A stretch of DNA of 64,000 nt from the NCBI GenBank assembly GCA_004794655.1, contig SMMW01000056.1, positions 62,001-126,000 on the forward strand. Reading direction: 5' to 3'. Positions 39,801-50,560 of this stretch are shown one piece after another. The notes under the pieces are model-generated. The model was given only the letters and a program-made list of their open reading frames with translations, ran no database searches and had not been told where the DNA came from. This DNA is from Marisa cornuarietis. Taxonomy: Eukaryota; Mollusca; Gastropoda; Architaenioglossa; Ampullariidae. The position numbers and the translations under genes are program-made. Each line of letters opens with the position of its first letter. The first letter of the stretch is position 1.

Positions 39801-40671
39801 ATCCGCTGCCAAAGAGTGCGATGAGAACAATGTCTGGCTTGGGGGCTGGAGGTATGACAGGCGGTTTGTTTATAACATCCTAAAATACCTTTAAACTCCG
39901 TATCCCATTAAGGCGTTTGACATCAGGAAGAGGGGTTTTGTGTTGTTTTTTTTTCTTTTTTAACATTGAAGATAGCTTTACGGCTGCCACGTGCTAGTGG
40001 ATGTGATCACCTGCCTGAGACCACTCCATGTCAGATCATAGCTAGACACTTCATCGGTTAATTTTTATTGTTGTGACTGTTTCTTTTTTTTCGCTGCTAA
40101 TCTCTGCCAGTCGAGAGTATCTAGAAATATTCTCAGGGACTATATATTTGTTATTATCTTGCGATAATATGTGCTCAGGTTGTTGGTTTCTACATGTGTA
40201 AGGGGACTATGTGTGTGTGTGTGTGTGCGCGCGCGCATATGTGTGTGTATATATATATATATAGAGAGAGAGAGATAGGGATAGATATCCCGTAGTTTTT
40301 GCATTTGCACAAATTATATCCGTGTGTATGACTTATTTAAGATGTACATTTCATTGTCTGCTTTTTTAATTAGCTGGTGAATATATTTGTCACGCAGATA
40401 GCACTGCTAGACACGTTTGAACAAAATCTGATGATGATAGTCAAGTTTTGACTAGTCCAGTATCTTTATCCTCACAATTTCAGACCTCTGCCTTTCCTGG
40501 TTTTTCACTTATGTTATCCGCAACTGTTTCTCTGCAAAAGCTACTCATCAGTTTAACCACGAAACAGAAGTTTTTGTTTCAGAAATTCCTCAACAATTCC
40601 GTATGTTCTCAACGTGCGGACTGTCTTTAAAGATTTTATTTTTCAAATGTTTTCTTTGTTGTTTCAAAAAC
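36889..40671. other. Non-coding stretch upstream of the first Cav3 exon
   Basis: It contains the T/G-rich tract at 37930 and GT/GC/TA/GA microsatellites at 40211-40275. If the upstream exon lies outside the window this is Cav3 intron. A 71-codon frame at 39679-39894 with a GAG|GTATGA donor is unrecognised. Confidence 0.6.
37930..38105. repeat. GTTTTTGT-type low-complexity tract
   Basis: A T/G-rich run of GTTTTTGTGTT-like words. It produces Phe/Val/Cys-rich open frames without protein character. Confidence 0.85.
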
Positions 40672-40689
40672 TCCCTTAACTCTCGTCAC
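40672..40689 (+). promoter_or_regulatory. Cav3: U12-type (AC-ending) 3' splice site before Cav3 domain I S1
   Basis: The reading frame of the S1 exon continues upstream through Tyr-Phe-Glu-Arg, matching the conserved FER residues before S1, yet there is no AG between 40633 and 40705. TCCCTTAAC at 40672-40680 differs from the minor-spliceosome branch consensus TTCCTTAAC at one base. It lies about 10 nt before CAC at 40687-40689, so an AC-terminated intron would place the exon start at 40690. Minor AT-AC introns are known in voltage-gated sodium and calcium channel alpha-subunit genes. The matching ATATCC-type donor was not found in the window. An AG acceptor at 40706-40707 would be possible but would drop conserved residues. 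Confidence 0.7.
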
Positions 40690-40935
40690 ATATTTTGAAC
40701 GCATGAGCATGGCTGTTATACTGCTCAACTGCATCACACTGGGAATGTATCAGCCCTGCGTGGACGAGGTGTGCGACACGACGAGGTGCAAAGTTCTTGC
40801 TGGATTCGATCACTTTATCTTTGCCTTCTTCACTGCTGAGATGATTATCAAAATGGTAGCCATGGGAGTCTTTGGCAAAGACACCTACATGGCTGACACG
40901 TGGAACCGGCTGGACTGTTTCATTGTTGTCGCAGG
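40690..40935 (+). CDS. Cav3: Cav3 T-type calcium channel alpha-1, exon: domain I S1 to S3
   Basis: This exon encodes 81 full codons of domain I. The frame reads [20 protein letters not shown] (S1), then an extracellular loop with three cysteines (QPC, EVC, TRC), S2 with [20 protein letters not shown], and the start of S3 at [12 protein letters not shown]. The wording FERxSMxVILLNCxTLGM and GDTWNRLDFFIV-like text is specific to T-type channels rather than Cav1/Cav2 or sodium channels. The product is the pore-forming subunit of a low-voltage-activated calcium channel in the plasma membrane; S1-S4 form the voltage sensor. The exon ends GCAGG before donor GTAAGT at 40936 (phase 2). The upstream boundary is non-canonical (AC acceptor, see separate entry). 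The N-terminal cytoplasmic exon is not visible in the window. Confidence 0.97.
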
Positions 40936-43900
40936 GTAAGTGTTTTCTTTCGCACATAAAGTTTTACTCTCTGGAATTAACACCGTACGAGTATTTTAAG
41001 CTTTAACCCATCCCCCACTTGTATCGTGTTCGCGTGGGTTTGGAAGCATGTACGACTCGGATGGATTTGTTTAGCGCCATCTTCCAACAAAGACATTTAC
41101 GAAATCTACGCTGATGTTAATAAGCTACGTTGAGAGTATCTGTTCATGGTTATTGCAATACCTCTCAGCTTCCTCCCTTTGATGGCCCATTTCAGATGAT
41201 TTAACGATGCATATTACTGTCAGCAACCTCATTTACCAGTTTTTTTCATCTTCCCTTTAACGATGTTGATGATATAAGTATCCCCTTTGTTATATTTTTT
41301 TACTATAACTCCTTTTTATCTTAATACTAGATATGGTAAAGAGACCTAGAAGTAATCATAAAAGAAACAATTGCTTCTTTAAAGCATTTTACATCTAGAA
41401 AAAGTTTTAATCTGCTCAGGCCCCTTTTTGTTGTGTTTGTGTGTGTATATGTATATATCTTTTATGGCTCAGACTAACTTGAACTGTTTTATCATTGCAG
41501 TTGAAAGTAATCCGTAACTGCCGCTTAAGTAATAATCAGAGAGTTTTGCTGACTTTTTAATAATAAAGTCTTTTTGGAGGACTTGACTAATAACTTATTA
41601 AATCGCTAAGAAACCTAAGAAGATATGCTCACTTGCGCAAATACTATAGAGAGTGACATGCAAAACCAAGCTTTAAGTGTGTTTTAGTTGTTTTTTTTTA
41701 AGTTTGTAAGCCTTATCAATATTACATGTGTCGTTTAGAAATAACTTTTGCATAATCTAAAAAGGTAGTCTTCTACCATCCCTCCTTGAGAATTTTACGC
41801 AGGAGACTACCTACTTAACAATCATTTCTCAATGTTTCCTTAACTGTCCATATCTATATGCATGCATTCTTAGTGTTATGGAGTTTTTAGTTCTTAAATC
41901 TTATTTGTGGATAATTAAGCTGCCATTGTGATAATTAATACCTAAAATGTTAATATAATAATTAAGACTTCCCCTAATAACTAACTCTCAAATTTTATAA
42001 ATAAGAATATATGATATTACTTTGTTATAGGACTGGTATTATTTCAGAATTTGTTTGTTGGCCTTTAACATACTAAAGTACCATGTCAGGAGTGTGAAGC
42101 TGTTAGTATCTTCTCCATTGTAAAGAGTAGACATTCTCTTTAACAGCCGCATTAGTACAGGTCGCATGTTGGCTCTGGAAACAATCTTTATTGAAGCATT
42201 TTTCTTGCGTTTGCTAAAAAAATGTCTAGAAATAGCTGTATATTTTTCTCTACTGGCCAGCCTCCAGGAGTTTCAACTTCTTTCTTATAAACTTATCGCT
42301 GAACTTTCAATCTCTAGACCCTCCTATATCAGCTTTTCCCTAGCAAAAGCACCCTCGGTGGTTTGTTTTGAGTTTGATGTTGTTTTTTTAATGCCAGATA
42401 TGTAGTAAGAAATAAAATACTTAGTTGTGGCTGGCCTGCAGGGAATAACTTGAAATGCCTGCATTCTACAATCTAATGTTAGTCGCCTAAATATTCTGAG
42501 AGGGATAAAACAAGCATTGGCTGAAGCTTTTTATAGGCTGTGGGTAGGGTCTTCAATGACAATGGTTTCAATGCAGAAACTGAACATTGCGTAGTTGTTT
42601 CAGATTTTTTTTAAAGCTTGATTTACAGCATCAAATCACCATAATCTTATCTTTTCTTCAACACGTGTCTCTTTCTCTTTGTGTGTGTGTGTGTCACTTT
42701 GTGTGTGTGTGTGTGTGTGTTGAGATGCTTTCGTGACCATGAGACCTAAAAGAATCTTGACACCTAGAAAACATCTTCCTGACTTCCTGTATCTCGTCTG
42801 CGCATGTCTTGATGACCCATTTCTGTCGCTGTGATGCCCAACACACACATTGTTCCCTTCTCTCTCAGTTTTCCCTCCCACGTCCTGTTATGTCCTTTTT
42901 AATCTGTCTGTCTGGTAAATTTTTTTTAAAAAGACAAATCACTCTTGCCTGCTTTGTTATTTGAGTTGCGGAAGATATGAATTAATTTCTTGTTGATAGT
43001 ATCTATTGTCTAATAGAATTAATTTTTGTGAATAGTATGTATTGTCTAGTGTCGTGTTTGTTTGCCTGCTGAAGCATGATGATTTTCGAGGTCAACATTT
43101 GAAATATTATTGCACCTCGACTGAATATATTCAGTTTTTTTGTCCTACTTCAGGCAGCAGGCTGAAGTGATGTGGTAAATTTAGGCAATAGCCTCTTAAA
43201 TGATAAGATCTTGTGGCTAGGTAAACCTTTGCATTTTTGATTATGGGCGAAGCTCCTCACAACTTTTGAAGTTTTTCCTCTACAAACGTCCTTTAGAATG
43301 GTCTAATGTGTATCAATATATAGGTAACGATATATTTTTCATTTCTATTCTCATCATCTGTGGTTTTAAAAGTGTACATTTGTAGATGGAGTTAGTTTTA
43401 TAGCTATCAGTGTGTTTTTGAAAGTTTTATAAATCTTACTACTCTTCCTCACAGATTTTTTTTTTTCACTTTTTCACTATATAAATGTTACAAAGCATGC
43501 GGCTCTATTTTTATCTCATTTTATCCTCACTTTCACATATTATTATCGCACTTTTCAAAATAATTTATTTTTATTTTGTTAATGATGGTCAGGAAAAGGC
43601 TAGAAGTATAACAACAATAAGTTTTGTAAGTAATTTCACTTGAACTTGCCACATATTTTGTGTATGCCATTTGAATCGGCAACTATAGCTGTTTATTCTG
43701 TAAAAATTACATTTCCCTTTTCATCCTGTAACAAAATGATTTAATGTGAGAATGACTGCAAGTGTTGAAAGCGGGAGCTTTCCTATCTCCTTCCAAAGAA
43801 GAAACCTTCAGGTGAAACAAAAACGATGACCTAAAAGAAAAGAGTGTAATAACTCAAAGGCGATAAGCAAGCACCTGGTGCTTTCTCAGCACGTCCATCA

Positions 43901-43940
43901 TCGTCGTCGTAGTTGTTGTCATCAGCCTGGCCATGCTCAC

Positions 43941-44153
43941 GGTAATATCCTGTGCTAATTCTGGTGTGTGAGCGCATTGCTGTCTTTAGTCGATCAATCA
44001 AGAGGCTGTCATTTACCGGCCACACGGAGACCCCAACACTGGGCCAACGAAAAACATTGTTACAGGCTATCAGGTCCTGATATATTTGCAGCTGAGACTG
44101 GACCGCAGTTGTGTCCCAAGTACGGGTGTACCGAGTACTTCTCAGGGCGAGAG
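43941..44153 (-). other. Candidate antisense exon, 213 bp, unknown protein
   Basis: On the - strand, ATTGCAG precedes a 213-base open stretch (71 codons, phase 1 at both ends) and TATTACC|GTGAGC closes it. The frame includes STRYTRTWDTTAVQSQLQIY, QDLIACNNVFRWPSVGVSVW and PVNDSLLIDRLKTAMRSHTR. The composition is coding-like and richer in CpG than the surrounding intron. The upstream polypyrimidine tract is weak. No family is recognised; a degraded mobile-element protein is an alternative. Confidence 0.3.
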
Positions 44154-44360
44154 CTGCAATAACACCCAGCATGCTCTTGTGCGTCTTTCAGCAACCGTTG
44201 CGCCAGCAGTCAGGCCTAACATTGATTGCCCACCGATTGGAATGCAAATGGGGAAAGAAGGTCACTGGGTCACATTTTGCAGAAAGTCCTGGCAGTTTCG
44301 GATGTTTCGAGTTTTGGCAATGTTACTGATAAGCGGTCAGCTTGTCCTTGCCTATCAGAC

Positions 44361-44510
44361 GATGGATTAAACGGACTGTCTGTGACTACAGATGGATAAA
44401 ACAAATTGTCAGGAGAAGTCGGTGAATAAAACAGATTGTCATGTCTTAAGGTCGATGGATAAAAACCGCTTGTTCCAACAGATTGGGCGAGGTCGATTGA
44501 TAAGGCTGAT
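44361..44510. repeat. ~31-bp degenerate tandem repeat
   Basis: GATGGATTAAAC, GATGGATAAAAC, GGTGAATAAAAC and GATGGATAAAAAC occur at 44361, 44391, 44421 and 44454, each followed by a GACTGTC/AATTGTC/GATTGTC-like block. It lies in the Cav3 13.6-kb intron. Confidence 0.7.
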
Positions 44511-45527
44511 TACGCACCCTGTCATGAAGAGGAAATCACGTACATCTCCTAATCAACTTTCTGTTGCATAGCGCCCACTAGGTGTCGCAGGAGTAGCATG
44601 AAAGTTGTTCACGAAACCAGTAGAGGAAGCAGAAACCATTAACTCCAGAGTCTAGCATATTTTACATATAAAAACTCTTACGGATCGAAAACTGCATTTG
44701 CCTCTCTAAGGGCAGATAACTCAGATTTTAATCAGAGATTAAAAAGACTCCGACGAAGCAAAATGATAGGCAGTACATACTATATGGAACACAACACAAA
44801 GGATATGATTCCTGTAATCAGCCAGCAATTGGTGACCATTGACCTTTCCTAGGGCTATACGTTTTCCGTGTTTCCTGCATCTGGTTTGAGTTCACCATCA
44901 AAGTGATTGCAGCCTCGCTTCCTGTTTATTTCTTAATCTTGAGTGGCTTTTGTTCAGCCTGGCGCGAATTTTGGTGCTGGCTGCCTTCTTTGATCTTCAA
45001 ATTCCTCCCCTGTAGACCTTCTCTCTCACTCACTATCTCTCTTTCTTTCTCTTTTAGAGCACATTGGTTTAGATTTTAAAAAAGGGAGGGGGGCATTGCA
45101 AGAACCGCGCGGTTGTCCCTCGTTTACTTTATGGACCTCGGCTGTCTTGAAGTCTGCTGCTTTATTAAGCTTTCGTGTACACTCAAGCCTTTAAACGCGT
45201 CCTGTTTTCCTGCATGTGGGTTAACTTAACAAACATTCTCATGGGCTCTCAGACAGATTCCACTAACACACTGCGGACGTGTCAAAACGGATGGCGGAGA
45301 AGTGGTAGATGTTCGAGTTCCACGCCTTTTTTGCGATCCCCGTCAACAAGAGAGATAATTCTGAATAGACGTGAATTGCATTAACGCGGGTGCGAGTGCT
45401 GGTGGTGGTGTTGGTGTTGGTAGTAGGCTTAGTACAATGGTTCTGTCCCGCTGGGTTCCTCGCACTGCGAGTTCTACAGTTATTCGGTGTGAAAAAAAAC
45501 TTTACAGAATAAACGCGAAGAAGGTAC

Positions 45528-45758
45528 CGGAAGTCTAGCATCGAGACCGTGAAGCAGACGACTACAAATGCTACTTTTAACCAGACACTGTCCCTACCCC
45601 CTGCATCAGCACGAGGCCCATCCGGACCTGTGTCCTGCAAAATGATGGTCGAGATGCTCGCCCCAACACCAGTGAGTCTCTGTGACAATTAGATGATGAG
45701 CCCCACAACAATGGCCACTATGCCTTCAAACACTGTCAGGATCATAAGAATTACAGAC
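45528..45758 (-). other. Candidate antisense membrane-protein exons or pseudogene
   Basis: On the - strand, a strong pyrimidine tract and TTGAG lead into ILMILTVFEGIVAIVVGLII and a stop (45689-45758), a good transmembrane helix. Further along the same frame, after TTTTGCAG, comes DTGPDGPRADAGGRDSVWLK and VAFVVVCFTVSMLDF (45528-45634), a second helix. The in-frame stop between them means either separate exons, alternative ends or a pseudogene. It may belong with the candidate exon at 43941-44153. I do not recognise the family. Confidence 0.25.
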
Positions 45759-46710
45759 CTCAAGTTGGGCAGGAGAACAGGAGAAGATACTCATTGCAAA
45801 CTGAGAGAAGCAGAGCGTTAAACGGGTAGTTTATGTTCCTTGTTACCACCATCAAAACCGACTGCTGCCTGCAGCATGAATAATTACACAAGGAAACATG
45901 ACTTGTTCTAGGGAACACCACCCGCTGTAACGGCTCTAGGGACTGATTGCATTCTATTAATATGCCATGAAGATAAACCAAAGCGTTTTAGCGGTAAGTA
46001 ACTAAAGTATATTGATCCTAGTTAATTACAAATCCGTTCTAAATCAGGCTTGGGCAAACATTTATTCGCAGTGAAGTAGGAGAATTACAATTGTATGGGT
46101 CACCTCGCAACTAACGTTTTATTTACAACGAAAAGATAAGCGGTTAACAATTTATTGTTGAGAGTACCTATTCTTTTAAATTATTGTTTGCCTCATCTGC
46201 CTGAGGGGCTACTCAGTTACTGACCTCTGATGATGCTGTGTCTTCATTTGTGGGTGTCGAAACTTTTGTTCTACCTTCCACACCACCACCCCCTTCCCCT
46301 GTGATTCTGTGTTTAAAAAGCAAGTTGGCCTTATTTTTAACATCTGCAGCATGACTGCATGTGGATAACAATTCATGTGGTACTCGTTATCCTAATATAA
46401 AGGAAATTTTTTGTTTTAAAATTTCATCAAACTAAAATCAGGAAAGAAAGTAAACAAAATCCTTCATTGGAAACATTTCCGTTACAAAATTATGTATACT
46501 GCTCAGAAGTACCAAGGGCGCAGTTATGGCGCAATATGGCAGACCAGGTGAGACTCTAAACTCTTTTGGAGCCGCTCATTGTCATATTTTATGAGCTTCA
46601 CACTTAGTGCACGGAATTAATTTAGAAAGTATAAACTATAAATTAGAAAAAAATCTTTACGTAAAAGCCTGACACCGTAGGTCTGGACGGCATAGGAGGT
46701 CGAAGCGGAC

Positions 46711-48000
46711 TTAGATAACATACTTTATTTATCCCAGAAGGCAATGAGAAGCAGCTCTGTATGGAAGCAAAACAAGCAACATTAATAATATAACACATTC
46801 ATATCCGCTCCAGCAAACAGACTCGTATGAAAACATGGTTCAGGAAAGCAAAGATCTACAGTTATTCGCAAACAGTAGCTTTCAAAGGTTGCGCTGTCGA
46901 AACTACGAAAGACAGCCTCAATCTGTTGGTCCTGCATGCAGGTGCAAAGAATCGTCGGCCCGAAGGAAGTTAACAAAACTCTGTCGACAGGACACGCCTT
47001 TCATCACATACGAATGCAGACAGTTTTAGAAGTGTCTGCCTGTTAAACAGTATCTGAAGGCCACGTTGGGCCGCCCCAGTCTTTGAAGGTGTATACAAGA
47101 CGATACAACCTGCTCTTGTCCTTCACTGGTAAGCTGTTGGAAAAACAGATAAACGAGAAGGACAGCACAGTCTTTGAAATGGGATTTACAAAAGAACTGA
47201 AAAAATCTCAGGGAGACAGAAAGATTTTAGTTTCCGGAGACGGAAGAGGTACTGCTGAGTCTTCTTCATGATAGCTTCAATGTGGGTATCCCACCGGTCT
47301 CCTGTCGAAGATGGAGCCCAGGTATTCAGTTGTGTTTCCACTTCCTCGTCACGGATGACACTTTCGGGACGTGGTGGAGAAGTTCGACGGAAATTAAAGC
47401 CAGTTTCTGTAATTTTGCTCACATTAAGCTTTAAGAAATTGTCATCGCATCAGGCAATAAATTCATCCAAAGCTACACCTTGGGTATCTAGTGGCCCGTT
47501 AAGAAGAGAGAGCAGTGCAGAGTCATCAGAAAATTTGACAAGATATTGACCCTCGTGGTTACTGCCACAGCTGTTGATAAACAGAATAAACAAAAGCGGG
47601 TATAAAACACAGCCTTGGGGTGAGTCGGTACACCTTTTGATGGAGCCATTGACAAGTACTCGCTGCTGCCTGTTAGCCAGAAAGTGAAGGATCCATGACA
47701 CTAGCTGATGGTCAAGGGAAAATTCGTCAAAAAGTTCTCTAGCTAGGAAATCAGCAAACAGCAGTCGTGCATGTGGTATCTCTAGTTGTTTATACAGATT
47801 ATGGAGGATCAACAGTTTGGCATCACCAACAATTCTTTTGGTCTGGTATGCAAATTGCAGTAGGTCAAGACATTTGCTAGTGGCTTTTAGAATCAGTCCT
47901 TTTAAGGATTGTCTTCAGTACCTTAGTGGCCAACGATGTTAAGGCCACTGGTCTATAGTCGTTAAAAACTTGAGGCTAAGCCCTCGCTTTATTTTAACCT
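46711..48000 (-). pseudogene. 5'-truncated non-LTR retrotransposon (RT to 3' end)
   Basis: On the - strand, from about 47990: NDYRPVALTSLATKVLKTIL, a frameshift, LPHARLLFADF-like text, WILHFLANRQQRVLVNG, SPQGCVLYPLLFILFINSC, VKFSDDSALLSLL (the catalytic motif reads FSDD where FADD is usual), ESVIRDEEVE, RWDTHIEAIMKKTQQYLFRL and RKLKSF. A further frame carries SFSFICFSNSLPVKDKSRL. The copy ends near 46711 in the short AT-rich tail GGGATAAATAAAGTA, typical of LINE 3' ends. It sits antisense in the Cav3 13.6-kb intron. It is a different family from the remnant at 2585-3575 and less decayed. Confidence 0.88.
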
Positions 48001-50344
48001 TTCAAAAGTCACCGTTGGCTGATGTGCAGGGGAGATCTTGAAACTGATGAGTCTCAAGGGACAAGTCAGCTGTTCAGACTAAATTTAGCAAAGTTGGCTT
48101 GCACCTATTAGTGTCTAAAGTATTTTAAAGTTTAGGTTCTCCTAGTTAAACATGCCAACTTGGCCTTGCATTGCGTGCGTAACACGAACGCGTTCGAAAC
48201 TGTGTTCATGCGAACGTGCATTTGGTCTTGGTGTTTCCCAATCTAAGTAATACCCCAGGGCAAACCCCCAAACACCTGCCATATCGTAGAAAGCAAAAGA
48301 GCAGTATTTATTACGACCTCAGCTGTTTCACACGAGGCTCGGCGTGGTGACTCTCACTAGCACAGCTGCTGCACAAGTGCACATCTTTCATGCCAAGCTG
48401 AGTGACATAATGGGAGAGTTATACTGCCACTTGTCCCTCCTTTCTGTACTTCACAGAACACTTCTGATTGACATGTGCAGCCTCAGTCTCGGGGAGACAC
48501 GGCTATTTCCGCCTTGCACAAGTCACTGGAGAGTTTTCATTCCCGACGTCTGCAGCTGCCATCTTTTGTTTTCTTTTTTTTAAATTTCGCCTTGAATAAA
48601 TGTTAAGCTTCCACTGTATTTACAGTGCACCACAGAAGAATATTGTTAGGTCAAAGCCGTAAAGCAACTCTAAGGAAAACCCTCATTGATTACTGCTTGT
48701 AAATAAACACTATTCTGGGTCAGAACCATCAAGCGACAATCGAAGTAGTAGCGTGAATAATGATAATAATACAGAGCAAGAAATAAAAACATATTGACTG
48801 CAAAATTTCAGAGTAAGAAGAGTGCTTCTTTATCTTTTTTCTCATAAATTTGTCTCTCAGAATTAGGAAGCTCAAAGGTACTGGGGATGATTCTTTACTT
48901 TGACCTTCTAACTGTGGGTTTTCTTTTCTTTCTCTCCCTTGAACATAGGAAGGCGCTGGACTTTGCTAAGCAATCGGTGGGGCAAAGAATTATCTGGTTG
49001 TCTTTGCATGCGCTTAACTGGACATCGCTAGGTGGATTCAATGAATGTCGCTGAATACTGAATGTTGAGAAGTCACAGCGTTTCAGAATTATCATGGAAT
49101 GGGTTGGCCAATAGAATGAACAAAAATACAGAGGGGTTCTAGAATTGCTGACCTTTTCGCGCGAGGTATTGATTTATGTACCTCCCAGACTACAGAGAAT
49201 TTCTGCATGGGAACAGGGTAGAGACTCACAGTTATCTCACAGATCTCGTGAAATGCCTCCAGAGATCTCGTTAAATGACTCCAGTGATCTCCTGGCCTTT
49301 GAACTCGGAAATTTAATTTTGTTCTCAAACACCAGTGTCAGTAATATGACCAAGATATGTACATCGTGTGCGCTGGATCGGCATCTAAAAGTAATCTTTT
49401 GTAGATTGGGAAAGGTGACAGATGATCAGTCAAGGTTGTAGGTTTCACAAACTCGTCCACTTTTTCAAGAACTCGAGACATTTGAGCCATTGTAACTTTC
49501 CTGGAAACCTAGAACCACATTGATGAATTGCTTTACAAGTCAGTACAAGTCATTGGTCTCATCGCCGCTGTCAAGATACCATGGGATAAATGAAACGCAG
49601 TGAAACATCTTGCCCTGGCACACATTGTTGCAAACGAACTTGCATGTCTGACTTGTGCATGCCCAGAAAGCGCTCCAGATGTGTTTGTCTAACTCTCCCC
49701 ATCCCACAAACAAATACTACTGCTGTTTAGGGAAACTCCCCAGAGTGGCAGTGTGCATGGAGCCACGAGTATGAACAACTGACAACTGGAATGGAACAGA
49801 ATATTTTTTAATTATAGCCTGAGGTGCGTGTCTGCTGCAGACACAAAATATCACTCGCTTGATTTTGCATTCTGCACGCTGTTAAAGCATTGTGAGGACT
49901 TCTGAAAATGACCACGATGTCTGTCCTGGGTATGTCCATCAGAACATTGCCGCAATCAGTCTGGCTTGTTATTAGGCCAAGCTTTCAAAATCTCATCTGA
50001 AATGACGTTTCTCTCCCTTCCGTATCAAGTTGATGGGCTGCCTGGTCATTTCCATCTCTCGATATGCATGTCAGTCTTGGTAGGTAACAGCAGTCTTTAC
50101 AACAGAGTAATATTCCATAGAGATGAGATGATCTTTCCCATCTCATTCTACAACATCACCAGCGAGGATGTACACGATGACAAGACGGAGCAGTATGGGG
50201 ATTCTTCTAGATCATCAGGACATGCATAAAGATCCTTCTGGGAAAACTAAAGGGAAGAAGGCAACGGTAGACACCATCCATTTGTGGCCTGGTTAACATT
50301 CAACACATACCAGAGAATGTACATGTTGGTACCTAGCAAACTCA

Positions 50345-50560
50345 CCAAGATTGGCCCAGCATTGGCATTTCAACGGCACCAATCATGCCTTTCCTTGGTT
50401 GCTATCTTGGCCCAAGATTGGAAATGAAAATTGACCCAGTCTTTGTCCACGGTTGGATGAATCCCTGCAAGTTCTTGGTGCTGTATAAACGTCAATGTAT
50501 CGACTATCTTGGCCCTAGACTAGTTCAATATTGGCCCAACCCTGGTTATATCCTAGTGTT
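50345..50560. repeat. Diverged TTGGCCCA-rich repeat
   Basis: ATTGGCCCAGCATTGGC, CTTGGCCCAAGATTGG, CTTGGCCCTAGAC and ATTGGCCCAACCCTGG occur within 200 bases. This looks like an eroded minisatellite or satellite fragment; the period is irregular. Confidence 0.5.

Noticed and set aside
45263..45527. Continuation of the - strand frame into PTTNTNTTTSTRTR
   Set aside because: This part is a GGTGTT-type simple repeat; only the hydrophobic part upstream was kept as a weak candidate.
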